Source of the DNA: Deltaproteobacteria bacterium
GTDB taxonomy: Bacteria; UBA10199; DSSB01
Reading direction: 5' to 3'
Assembly: GCA_021414045.1 (NCBI GenBank)
Contig: JAIOPF010000335.1
Span: 1 to 9,592, forward strand
DNA: 9,592 bases
The position numbers and the translations under genes are program-made. The notes under the pieces are model-generated. The model was not told where the DNA came from. It worked only from the letters and a program-made list of their open reading frames with translations, and did not search any database. Of the stretch, positions 1-6,568 are shown piece after piece (position 1 is the stretch's first letter; each line of letters opens with the position of its first letter).

Positions 1-50
1 CGACCTACTGGTTCGAAGCCAGTTGCTCTATCCAGCTGAGCTAACGGCGC
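1..50 (-). tRNA. tRNA-Arg(TCG), partial (3' part beyond the window)
   Basis: Read on the minus strand, the sequence begins with a 7-nt acceptor strand GCGCCGT at 50-44. It continues with TA, a D-arm GCTC...GAGC, and an anticodon stem ACTGG/CCAGT around the loop CTTCGAA. This gives anticodon TCG, which reads CGA for arginine. The gene runs off the left edge before the T-arm. It lies 46 nt downstream of tRNA-His on the same strand, with no terminator between them, so the two are probably one transcript. Confidence 0.93.
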
Positions 51-53
51 ATG

Positions 54-75
54 CTCTTATTATTAAGAGGCCTCT
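54..75 (-). other. inverted repeats in the tRNA-His / tRNA-Arg spacer
   Basis: The spacer holds a perfect 6-bp hairpin, CTCTTA/TAAGAG around the loop TTAT (54-69). It overlaps the 10-nt palindrome AGAGGCCTCT (66-75). There is no T-run after either on the minus strand, so they are not typical terminators. A role in processing the two-tRNA precursor is possible but is inference only. Confidence 0.35.
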
Positions 76-96
76 CAGTCAACGACTCATCCTAAA

Positions 97-174
97 TGGG
101 GTGGGTAAAGGGACTTGAACCCTCAGCCCCTGGGACCACAACCCAGTGCTCTAACCAATTGAGCTATACCCACC
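97..174 (-). tRNA. tRNA-His(GTG)
   Basis: The full cloverleaf is readable on the minus strand. The acceptor strand GTGGGTA pairs with TACCCAC, followed by a D-arm GCTC...GAGC. The anticodon stem CTGGG/CCCAG encloses the loop TTGTGGT, giving anticodon GTG (histidine). The T-arm carries GGTTCAAGT. The extra 5' G at 174 (G-1) faces C73, the identity mark of tRNA-His. The 3' CCA is encoded (97-99), unlike in the tRNA-Arg(TCT) gene at 2392-2465. It is the first gene of a likely His-Arg tRNA transcript. Confidence 0.96.
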
Positions 175-203
175 ATATTCCGTTTTTAAAACGGCGTTCC
201 GCT

Positions 204-231
204 TCTTTAAGTACCTGAATGATAAAGTCAA
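204..231 (-). promoter_or_regulatory. putative promoter of the tRNA-His/tRNA-Arg unit
   Basis: On the minus strand a -35 box TTGACT (231-226) is followed after 16 nt by TAAAGA (209-204). A GC-rich stretch AGCGGAACGCCG comes next and the tRNA-His 5' end is 29 nt further on. A GC-rich discriminator is typical of stable-RNA promoters under stringent control. The -10 box matches the consensus at only three of six positions. A short palindrome CCGTTTTTAAAACGG (180-194) lies between it and the tRNA. Confidence 0.35.
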
Positions 232-263
232 TCGCAAAAGGTGAAAAAGCCGCGCCCGGCATG

Positions 264-293
264 AAAAAGCCCTGAAGGTTGACCTTCAGGGCT
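264..293 (-). terminator. rho-independent terminator of the DUF11 gene
   Basis: An 11-bp perfect stem, AGCCCTGAAGG/CCTTCAGGGCT (268-278 with 283-293), encloses a 4-nt loop. On the minus strand it is followed directly by TTTTT (268-264). It lies 27 nt past the DUF11 protein stop codon and upstream of the tRNA promoter, so it insulates the two units. Confidence 0.9.
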
Positions 294-320
294 CTTCGGA
301 TATTCATAAAAAACGAGCTT

Positions 321-1529
321 TTAGCCCTGGGCCCTGCGACGCAGCACCAAAACAACGCCGGCAGCAGACAACAAGCCAAACAGGCTCAGTCCCTGAGGAG
401 CGGTAGCCTGCGGCGCGAAAGCGCAGCCGGCACCGGAAATATTGGTCGGGATATTTTTCACGGTCACGGTGGCCGAGGCGGAGTTATTATCCATATCGGG
501 ATCGATCATCGCTCCCGCAATCTCCGCCTGGTTGACCAAGTTCCCTTCCACGTCGGCCGTCACAACGATAGTGATGGTCGCCGAGGCGCCGTTCGCCAAG
601 CCACCGAGTTCGCAGGTCACCTCGGTGTCGCCCGAGCAGGTGCCCTGGGTCGTCGTGGCGGAAACAAAGGTCAGACCCACGGGCAAAATATCGGTTACCA
701 CCGCGTTGATGGCGTCGCTGGGGCCGTTATTCGTGGCGGTGACCGTGAAGGTCACTTCATCGTCAACTTCAACGTTCGCATCGGAAACCGTCTTGGTAAC
801 GGATAAATCGGCCTCCGCAAGGGCCGCAGCGAATACGTCCTGCCAACCGCCATCCTGTCCTTCCACGTCGTCCGGCGGGTTGGAGTCGAACCAATCATAA
901 CCCAGAAAAATAATATCTCCCTTGCCAAAGGGAATGATGGCCACGACCGCCACGGTGGCATCGGCATACACGCTGAGCGTTCCTGGAGGCAGGCTTGTCA
1001 GATCCAAGCCCTCCGTCGCATTATTCGCAGGAAGCGAGGCCGGCGCGACGTCGAAAATAGTGCCGGTGAGGACTCGATTCGTCGGATCGGAGACGGTCGT
1101 ATTATTCGTGACAGCGAATCCAAAGACGGCGTTAAGCAGGCTCGGCGTGAAACTTGTGTCGTTGGTCCCATCACTTCCGATGATCATACGTCCGCCGTTC
1201 TGGACAAAGTCGCGGATCACCGCGCGGGCGGCGTCGTCGAGATCGGGATTGAGTTCGGCCACCTCTTGTTCGGGCATCACGAAAGCGGGGTTTCCAACAA
1301 AAGCATCGGTAAAAGCCGTCGCCGTGATCCCGGTAAAGGGGAAAACGTCGTGACCAAATGAAATGATAGAGGCCTGCATGTTATCGGCTTCGGCCCCTGT
1401 GCCCCCTGCCGCGTCGACGTAAGCACCATTGTCAAAAAAAGCTACATTCGTAGCCTCGGCTGTCGCTATCCCAAAGATGTAGGCGCAAAGCGAGAGGCAC
1501 GCTCCCAAAAAAAACTTCATTCTAGACAT
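321..1529 (-). CDS. secreted DUF11 protein with a Cys-containing C-terminal sorting-like tail
   Basis: The protein has 402 residues. Residues 1-26 look like a Sec signal peptide (basic MSRMK, hydrophobic core, ATAEA cleavage region). Residues about 27-237 form an alpha/beta-looking domain with a GGRMIIGSDG segment (112-121). It recalls glutamine-amidotransferase-like or ThuA-like folds, but that is only an impression. Residues 240-357 match a DUF11 Ig-like repeat: it opens ADLSVTKTV, contains TNNGPSDA, and has a Cys pair (298, 306). The tail has GAGC (Cys369), a hydrophobic stretch (381-396) and RRR (397-399), a layout like MYXO-CTERM or JDVT-CTERM signals. Such tails are thought to be processed by an intramembrane protease, leaving the protein surface-bound; the exact family here is inference. 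The start is backed by AGGAGA 7 nt upstream, which favours it over Met4. The gene stands alone, with its own promoter and terminator. Confidence 0.85.
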   Translation of the reverse strand: MSRMKFFLGACLSLCAYIFGIATAEATNVAFFDNGAYVDAAGGTGAEADNMQASIISFGHDVFPFTGITATAFTDAFVGNPAFVMPEQEVAELNPDLDDAARAVIRDFVQNGGRMIIGSDGTNDTSFTPSLLNAVFGFAVTNNTTVSDPTNRVLTGTIFDVAPASLPANNATEGLDLTSLPPGTLSVYADATVAVVAIIPFGKGDIIFLGYDWFDSNPPDDVEGQDGGWQDVFAAALAEADLSVTKTVSDANVEVDDEVTFTVTATNNGPSDAINAVVTDILPVGLTFVSATTTQGTCSGDTEVTCELGGLANGASATITIVVTADVEGNLVNQAEIAGAMIDPDMDNNSASATVTVKNIPTNISGAGCAFAPQATAPQGLSLFGLLSAAGVVLVLRRRAQG

Positions 1530-1569
1530 AGAAATCTCCTAAATTTTCGTAATGAAAGACCGCGACCCA

Positions 1570-1597
1570 ATAACAAATATTCTATGAAAATTGTCAA
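1570..1597 (-). promoter_or_regulatory. putative sigma70-type promoter of the DUF11 gene
   Basis: A perfect -35 TTGACA (1597-1592) is followed after 16 nt by TGTTAT (1575-1570), which matches four of six consensus positions. The region is locally AT-rich. A leader of about 35 nt would end in the AGGAGA ribosome binding site at 1540-1535. It lies just past the terminator of the gene upstream. Confidence 0.55.
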
Positions 1598-1603
1598 ATG
1601 TGG

Positions 1604-1625
1604 AAAAAAGGCGGCTTTGCGCCTT
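1604..1625 (-). terminator. rho-independent terminator of the four-repeat membrane protein gene
   Basis: On the minus strand the stem AAGGCG/CGCCTT (1625-1620 with 1613-1608) encloses a 6-nt loop and continues into a run of six T (1609-1604). It begins two bases past the stop codon of the gene at 1627-2349. Confidence 0.8.
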
Positions 1626-1626
1626 C

Positions 1627-2349
1627 TTATTTTGGACGCCGGCCTCCCGCAACATAGACAACCGCAAATACCCCGACCAAGATCGCCGAACCCAAACCGT
1701 ATCCGAGATTAAGTCCGTCGTCCTTGGTGAGAAAATCCCCGGTGGTCGCTCCGATGGTGCTGGCCAACACGATGGCCGTCCAATAGCGGGCTTCGCTCGA
1801 AACCTTCGCCCGGTATTCCACCATTAAAACGGCGACGAATAAAGCTCCCAGCGCCAACGCGGCCCGCGCCGATCCCAAACCCAATCCATCGGAGGCGAAA
1901 TCTCCCAAGGTGGTGCCCAAGGTGCTCACGACCAGGATGCCGGTCCAGTAACGGGCGTCGGTGCTCGGCAGCCCCATTATCTCGGAATTTCCCTCCGCGC
2001 GGCGCCGAGGCCAGAGCAAGAAGATCGCCCCCAGCAAAATCAAAAGCAAAGCGGTGCCGCCGCCGTATCCCAATTTCAAGGTGCGCGTCACAAAATCGGC
2101 CATGGTCGTTCCCGTGGTGCTGGTAACCACGATGGCCACCCAGTAACGGGCTTCATTGGGCGTTTTGGAACGCCTCTCCAGCGCCATGACGAAGGCGAAG
2201 AGGCAGATCAATCCGAGGGAACCCAAGCCGTAGCCCAGATGAAGACCCCGGGAAAGGTAATCGCCGAAGGTCTCGCCCATGGTGCAGGCGCCCAGGATCC
2301 TGGTCCAATAGCGGGCGTCGATGAAGGAGCGAATTTGCTTAGGCTGCAT
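1627..2349 (-). CDS. polytopic membrane protein of four internal repeats (COG4705-like)
   Basis: The protein has 240 residues and its function is unknown. It is made of four repeats, each opening with the tetrapeptide ARYW (residues 12, 67, 132, 187). Each continues as a T/G-rich segment of type W-x2-I-x3-S/C-T-x-G, with an Asp exactly 18 residues after the first Ala (30, 85, 150, 205). Each then has a second hydrophobic segment, giving about eight membrane segments. Short basic stretches follow the repeats (ERR 58-60, RRR 115-117, RR 237-238). From memory it resembles the uncharacterised 'membrane-anchored protein' family COG4705. ATG 2349 has no clear Shine-Dalgarno. The gene begins 42 nt after tRNA-Arg(TCT) with no terminator between them, so it may share that tRNA's transcript. 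It ends in a clear terminator. Confidence 0.85.
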   Translation of the reverse strand: MQPKQIRSFIDARYWTRILGACTMGETFGDYLSRGLHLGYGLGSLGLICLFAFVMALERRSKTPNEARYWVAIVVTSTTGTTMADFVTRTLKLGYGGGTALLLILLGAIFLLWPRRRAEGNSEIMGLPSTDARYWTGILVVSTLGTTLGDFASDGLGLGSARAALALGALFVAVLMVEYRAKVSSEARYWTAIVLASTIGATTGDFLTKDDGLNLGYGLGSAILVGVFAVVYVAGGRRPK

Positions 2350-2391
2350 ATTTCGATCGAGGGCTGAAGAAAAGGAGCTGAAATGAAAAGA

Positions 2392-2465
<74 letters not shown>

Positions 2466-2544
2466 CAAAGTCTGCCCGATCTAGCCCCGGAATATTCCAA
2501 AAATCCAGAAAGAATTATGGGATCAAGCCACCCCCGCAGAGGGC

Positions 2545-2573
2545 TTGACACGGCGCGTCCCGGGACATAGCTT
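2545..2573 (+). promoter_or_regulatory. putative sigma70-type promoter of the rhodanese-MoeB gene
   Basis: A perfect -35 TTGACA (2545-2550) is followed after 17 nt by TAGCTT (2568-2573), which keeps the conserved TA...T of a -10 box. A leader of roughly 28 nt would lead into the GGAG at 2598-2601. The rest of the 2466-2593 interval, between the divergent tRNA-Arg and this gene, shows nothing else I can support. I could not find a convincing promoter for the tRNA in it. Confidence 0.55.
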
Positions 2574-2608
2574 CAAAAGTCCACGCTTTTTGGATGAGGA
2601 GAAGGCAA

Positions 2609-3790
2609 ATGCCCAGCGCCCAGGACCTACTGAAACAGACCAAACAACAGATTTCCGAAGTCACCCCCGACCAACTCGTGGAACTTCAGAAAAAAAATCC
2701 GAACCTCGTCCTGCTCGACGTTCGGGAAAAAGACGAGCAAGAGCGCGGCGTCCTGCCGAACGCCAAACTCATCCCCCGCGGCCTGCTCGAGCTCAAGATC
2801 GAGGACGCGGTGCCCGACCGCAAGCAAGAGATCGTCGCCTACTGCGCCGGAGGCAACCGTTCGGCCTTGGCCGCGCTCAGCCTCAAGCAATTGGGCTACG
2901 AAAAGGTCCACTCGCTCATCGGCGGATATTCCAAGTGGGCCGGCGAAGGCCGCCCCACCACGCAAAAAGTTTTTCTCGATTCGCAAAAACTCGACCGCTA
3001 CTCGCGACACATCCTGATGCCCGAAGTCGGCGAGGAAGGCCAAGTGAAGCTGCTCGAATCGAAGGTCTTCTTGGTGGGCGCCGGCGGATTGGGCTCGCCT
3101 ACCGCCCTCTACTTGGCGGCGGCCGGCGTCGGTACCCTGGGCATCATCGACAACGACGTCGTCGACCGCAGCAACCTGCAGCGGCAAATCCTGCATAACG
3201 AAGGGCGCATCGGCGAACCCAAGGTCGAGTCGGCCAAGCAAACCTTGAAGGCCCTCAATCCGGACGTCAACATCGTGACTTACCGCGACCGACTGAGCCG
3301 CGACAACGTCATGGACATCATCAAAAATTACGACGTCATCGTGAACGGCTGCGACAACTTCCCGACCCGTTACCTGATCAACGACGCCTGCGTGTTCTTA
3401 AAGAAACCCCTCGTGGACGGAAGCATCTTTCGCTTCGACGGCCAGGTCAACGTGATCAAGCCCTACGAGGGCCCCTGCTACCGTTGCCTCTATCCCGAGC
3501 CCCCCCCGCCCGAGATGGCGCCTTCCTGCCAAGAAGCCGGCGTCTTCGGCGTCTTGCCCGGCATCATCGGCTGCATTCAGGCGATAGAAGTGTTGAAGCT
3601 GTTGCTCGGCAAGGGAGATCCCCTCGTTGGACGCCTGCTCATCATGGATACTTTGAAAATGAAGGTCCGCGAGATGAAGGTGCGCCGCGATCCGGCTTGC
3701 CCGGTCTGCGGCGACAACCCCACCATCAAAGAACTGATCGACTACGAATGGTTCTGCTCGATGGCCGGCGGCGATCCGCTGAAGCATTAG
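2609..3790 (+). CDS. moeB: rhodanese-MoeB/ThiF fusion: sulfur-carrier adenylyltransferase and sulfurtransferase
   Basis: Enzymes of this type adenylate the C-terminal glycine of a ubiquitin-like sulfur carrier such as MoaD or ThiS, and a rhodanese supplies persulfide sulfur. From ATG 2609 the protein has 393 residues. Residues about 15-116 are a rhodanese domain with LLDVRE (35-40) and the active-site loop YCAGGNRS (catalytic Cys79). Residues about 128-393 are the E1-like domain: DRYSRH (129-134), nucleotide loop GAGGLG (157-162), D181/D183, the RSNLQRQ arginine region (187-193), zinc Cys pairs C290xxC293 and C364xxC367, and Cys307 in the APSC loop. The rhodanese is N-terminal, the reverse of eukaryotic MOCS3/Uba4. 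ATG 2609 is chosen over ATG 2594 because AGGAG (2597-2601) sits 7 nt before it and the extra five residues are not conserved-looking. No carrier or other cofactor gene is nearby, so molybdopterin, thiamine or another thiolation route remains open. Confidence 0.93.
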   Translation: MPSAQDLLKQTKQQISEVTPDQLVELQKKNPNLVLLDVREKDEQERGVLPNAKLIPRGLLELKIEDAVPDRKQEIVAYCAGGNRSALAALSLKQLGYEKVHSLIGGYSKWAGEGRPTTQKVFLDSQKLDRYSRHILMPEVGEEGQVKLLESKVFLVGAGGLGSPTALYLAAAGVGTLGIIDNDVVDRSNLQRQILHNEGRIGEPKVESAKQTLKALNPDVNIVTYRDRLSRDNVMDIIKNYDVIVNGCDNFPTRYLINDACVFLKKPLVDGSIFRFDGQVNVIKPYEGPCYRCLYPEPPPPEMAPSCQEAGVFGVLPGIIGCIQAIEVLKLLLGKGDPLVGRLLIMDTLKMKVREMKVRRDPACPVCGDNPTIKELIDYEWFCSMAGGDPLKH

Positions 3791-3820
3791 CCCCGCGAAA
3801 TCGCCTTCACCATCCCTTGG

Positions 3821-5204
3821 CTAGATCACCTTCTTGACCGCGGGCGGCTTCCAGGTGCCGTCGAGCACAGAAGCCTTCGGCCAATAGAGCCGGAGCATGA
3901 GGACGAACTTTCCGGCCGGCGCGGGCAACCAATTCGACTCCTTGCCCTTCCCAGGCGAATCCTTCTGGATGTAGAAATCCAAAGAACCGTCGGCGTTGTA
4001 TTTGAAGTCGAAGCGCGAGCTGAGCGTGTAACGGTTAAGCGGGTTCGCCACGAAGAAATACGCCGCGTCGTACATTGTCAGGGACCAGAAACCCTCGGCG
4101 GGAGGGAATTGCCCCTTGTCAAAATGGACGACGTATTTATTGGCGCCGTCATAAGGCTTTCCCTCCGCGTCCACCTCGGACATTGGATACACCGCATCCT
4201 CCGGGCGGTTGGCCCCAAGGCCCACCGCGGTGATATAGGCGCGCTGCAAGTAATCGCTGCCATAGAGGCCGGTCTTAGTTGAAAAAGTCCAACCGTTGAC
4301 CAGAACCCCGGCGTTCTTCACCTGGCCCATGATTTTTTGCTGAGCGGCCGAGGGAATCCCTTCCAAAGCCTTGGCGACGGCTGGATCCAGCTTGCTCAAC
4401 TCGAAATCCTTGCCGGGCTCAATCCCCAATTTCGCCATACTCGCGACGATGGGCGCGTCCGCCGCCGCGGGAGGGTTTTCTTTCATCAGCTTCGCAAGCA
4501 GCTTGAAATAGGCCCCGGCATCCAAGGAATGGACCTGTTCGCGCACCGGAGTCTTCATGTTGACGGAAGGGTCCACCACGCCCGGAGGAGGCGTATAGGG
4601 CTTGCCATAGGCGCTCAAGGGAACGAGGGAATATTGGGCCTGAATCGCATGGACCGCCTTGTAGTCTTCCGGAGTGCCGGTGCAATAAGTTCGACCCAAG
4701 ATCCAGACCATGTTCGTGGGGGCTTTGTATTCGACCACGCCGGCCGGGACCGTCCCCTTCCAACCCGGACCGCTGATGAGATATTTTTGGGCCTTGGTTC
4801 CCGTGGTTCGTTTGCCCGGGACTTGAAAAACTCGGCATCAAGAAATATCGATCGGCCTCATCCGGAATGCTGAAGACATAGGGCTCTTTCGAGAGATCTA
4901 ACCAAGCTGTCGAATACAAGGTATCGGCATTGGGGGCTGTGACGTCGCGAAAGGAGGCGTCGGGGTAGGTCTGGGAGTTATAAAATTGGCCCATGGGCGC
5001 ATGGTTGCCCTCCGGCTTGACCGCATTGGTCATCACCCGCCGGGTTATTTCCATGGTGATCAAGGAATAGCCGTAAACATAGGCATCCGTTCCTATCTGA
5101 AGAGCCTCTTGCGGGGTGATGTCCGCAGCCGACGCCTGACCAGCGAATCCCATCCCCGCCACCGCCAAACACCCCGCCAAGAATTGAGTCTTGAGTCGTT
5201 TCAT
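3821..5204 (-). pseudogene. DUF1254/DUF1214 periplasmic protein gene, frameshifted
   Basis: Two frames together make one family member. The first, from ATG 5204 (GGGAGG just upstream), gives a signal peptide (residues 1-26, ending QASA) and then the DUF1254 part, with VYGYSLITMEITRR, TAPNADTLYSTAW and DRYFLMP (ending about 4833). The reading then jumps frame at 4832 and resumes at 4831 as VFQVPGKRTTGTKAQ. It continues through NMVWILGRTYCTGTPEDY, the DUF1214 part (GFWSLTMYDAAYFF, SNWLPAPAGKFVLMLRLYWP) and the stop at 3821. Known homologues have a short segment of the type MLDGWT between LMP and VF/VFQ. Loss of about 20 nt would remove it and shift the frame. The upstream frame runs on out of frame to 4419. 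The downstream frame has an in-frame GTG at 4738 that could start a 305-residue fragment. Total length (about 460 residues) fits the family. Function is unknown, and a sequencing error cannot be excluded. Confidence 0.85.
4826..4838 (-). other. frameshift junction in the DUF1254/DUF1214 gene
   Basis: On the minus strand the codons ATG CCG (4838-4833) end the family match in the first frame. A single leftover A (4832) precedes GTT TTT CAA, where the second frame resumes. One extra base is what remains if 20 of 21 bases coding for seven residues are lost. The run of five T (4830-4826) beside the junction is also a plausible site for a read error, but a simple one-base indel would not restore the missing family residues. 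Confidence 0.7.
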
Positions 5205-5234
5205 CGCCCCTCCCTTTCGAATAAGTTTCCGAAC

Positions 5235-5263
5235 ATTGTAGGGGCAAGGTTGGAGATCAGAAA
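5235..5263 (-). promoter_or_regulatory. putative promoter of the DUF1254/DUF1214 gene
   Basis: On the minus strand TTTCTG (5263-5258) is followed after 17 nt by TACAAT (5240-5235), a five-of-six match to the -10 consensus. The start codon is 30 nt further on, behind a strong GGGAGGGG ribosome binding site (5214-5207). The -35 box is poor. It lies in the 89-nt gap after the cold-shock gene, in which I see no clear terminator. Confidence 0.4.
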
Positions 5264-5293
5264 GCGAATTCTCATCGAGAGGCGAGGAGCCTT

Positions 5294-5575
5294 TCAGTCG
5301 TAGATCTTGATTTTCACGACGTGCTCCCCATGAGAAGTCCAACCGAGATCGTAGCCGACCTCCGCGCCCTCCCGCAGGGATCTTTGGTCTTTTTCACCCA
5401 CGAATCGCACCTCGTCGAGGTTGAAATAGACGTCGCGTCCGTTCCTATCCTTGATGAAGCCATAACGCGACTGCGGGAAAAAGCGCTGCACCCTCCCCCT
5501 AGGAAATTTTTCCACCAGGGGGGCCTCCGGCGCGTCTTCAGGATTCTCCGCGTTGTTGTCGTCGTCGGAAGACAT
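5294..5575 (-). CDS. small divergent cold-shock-domain protein
   Basis: The protein has 93 residues. Residues 1-19 are an acidic, Asp/Asn/Glu/Pro-rich tail. Residues about 26-93 look like an OB-fold cold-shock domain: GRVQRFF (27-33) in strand 1, RYGFI (37-41) in the place of RNP1, and RDVYFNL (47-53) in the place of RNP2 (usually VFVHF). A LREGAEVGYDL segment then leads into the closing strands. Several canonical residues differ (Trp to Arg or Phe, and His to Asn in RNP2), so it is a divergent member that may bind RNA or single-stranded DNA. The start overlaps the acyltransferase gene by 38 nt, with GGAG 13 nt before it, a rather long spacing. Expression by translational coupling at the end of the idh-bcp-acyltransferase cluster is likely. 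Confidence 0.8.
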   Translation of the reverse strand: MSSDDDNNAENPEDAPEAPLVEKFPRGRVQRFFPQSRYGFIKDRNGRDVYFNLDEVRFVGEKDQRSLREGAEVGYDLGWTSHGEHVVKIKIYD

Positions 5576-6566
5576 GGTTCACCATCATCTCCAAGGGGAC
5601 CGTGAAAAGCAAAAGCAAAATCGTGAAGGCCAGGGGCGCGAGCCAGGCGCTTTCCGGCACTCCCCATAACCGGAGCCAGCGCAGCCAAGGATCGATCAGG
5701 GGGCGGTGAAAGAGGAAGAGTCCGTAACTGTAGGCGCCCAGGCGTTCCAGGCCGAAGGGCGGAATCCAGGCCGCGACCAAGAACAAGGGTGCCATGAGTC
5801 CGATGGGATGCCAGGGATAAAAACTAGGAAGTTTCAAGCCCAAGAGGCCCAAGGCAAAAAGCGCCGCGGTGACGACCAGCCATTTCCGCTCGCTGCGCGT
5901 TCCGACTCTCGCCACCCAGATACCGAACCCAAACTCACCCAACTTCACGAAAGGAAAGCCCCCCATCGCCAGGAAGGGATTCCATCCCGCCACCTTCGGC
6001 AGCGCCAAAAAATGGGAAAGGAAGAAACCGAGGAAGAGACAAAAGACCAAGGCGATGTCGGGCTGCTTCAGGAAGCGGCGATGCAACCATGGATAGACGG
6101 CATAGAGATAAACCAAGGTCCCCAAGAACCACCAAGACGAATTGTAACTAAAGATGGTCTCGGCGCTGAAGTTCTGCAGAAAAACCGCCTTCAGCGAAAA
6201 CTCAGCGACCAAATGACCGAGGTTTTGCGTCGTCAGAAATAGGAAGCCAAAGAAAAAAACCAGCAATGAAAGATGGTAAAGCGGAAGAATTCGGCGCAGC
6301 CGCCTCGAGTAAAAGCCCCAAGGCTCGACCACGCTGTCGCCGGAGGACTGCGTCAGGGCCCATCCGCTGAGTATGAAAAACAGGCTCGTTCCGAGGTAGC
6401 CCCATTCTTGCGGGTGGCTAGGAAGGCGGCCGAAATACCACTGGAACTGGTTTTCGACGCCGGTTTCGCGCCGAAAGTAATGATAGAAGACGATGCCCAG
6501 GATCGCCAGGCCCTTCAAGGCCTCCACCCCTCGAGAGAATTTCTCCTCGGAGCGGCGGGCGTTCAT
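5538..6566 (-). CDS. acyltransferase-3 family membrane protein (OafA/YrhL-type)
   Basis: The protein has 342 residues and is strongly hydrophobic, with about ten membrane segments, the usual size for the acyltransferase-3 domain alone. The family marks are in order: RGVEALKGLAILGIVFYH (12-29, with the conserved His29 of the first membrane segment), FFILSG (63-68), RRLRRILPLY (88-97) and a WWFLGTLVYLYAVYPWL segment. Members move acyl groups, often acetyl, from the cytoplasm onto sugars of lipopolysaccharide, exopolysaccharide or other envelope molecules. The substrate cannot be told here, as no glycosyltransferase or polysaccharide gene is near. ATG 6566 lies 2 nt past the stop of the peroxiredoxin gene without a strong ribosome binding site, so translation is probably coupled. 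Confidence 0.9.
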   Translation of the reverse strand: MNARRSEEKFSRGVEALKGLAILGIVFYHYFRRETGVENQFQWYFGRLPSHPQEWGYLGTSLFFILSGWALTQSSGDSVVEPWGFYSRRLRRILPLYHLSLLVFFFGFLFLTTQNLGHLVAEFSLKAVFLQNFSAETIFSYNSSWWFLGTLVYLYAVYPWLHRRFLKQPDIALVFCLFLGFFLSHFLALPKVAGWNPFLAMGGFPFVKLGEFGFGIWVARVGTRSERKWLVVTAALFALGLLGLKLPSFYPWHPIGLMAPLFLVAAWIPPFGLERLGAYSYGLFLFHRPLIDPWLRWLRLWGVPESAWLAPLAFTILLLLFTVPLEMMVNHVFRRRQQRGES

Positions 6567-6568
6567 GC

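Noticed and set aside
2594..2608. Earlier in-frame ATG for the rhodanese-MoeB gene
   Set aside because: AGGAG lies between the two ATGs at the right distance for the second one, and nothing suitable precedes the first.
2545..3198. 217-residue plus-strand frame overlapping the rhodanese-MoeB gene
   Set aside because: It is an Arg/Pro-rich shadow of the GC-rich real gene in another frame, with no recognisable domain.
2627..3241. 204-residue minus-strand frame opposite the rhodanese-MoeB gene
   Set aside because: It lies antisense to a gene with clear family motifs and shows no domain of its own.
3791..3820. Terminator between the convergent rhodanese-MoeB and DUF1254 genes
   Set aside because: I looked for a stem with a T-run in the 30-nt gap and found none.
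5276..5296. Hairpin-like GGCGAGGAGCC after the cold-shock gene
   Set aside because: The stem is 3-4 bp with no T-run, so it is not a supportable terminator.
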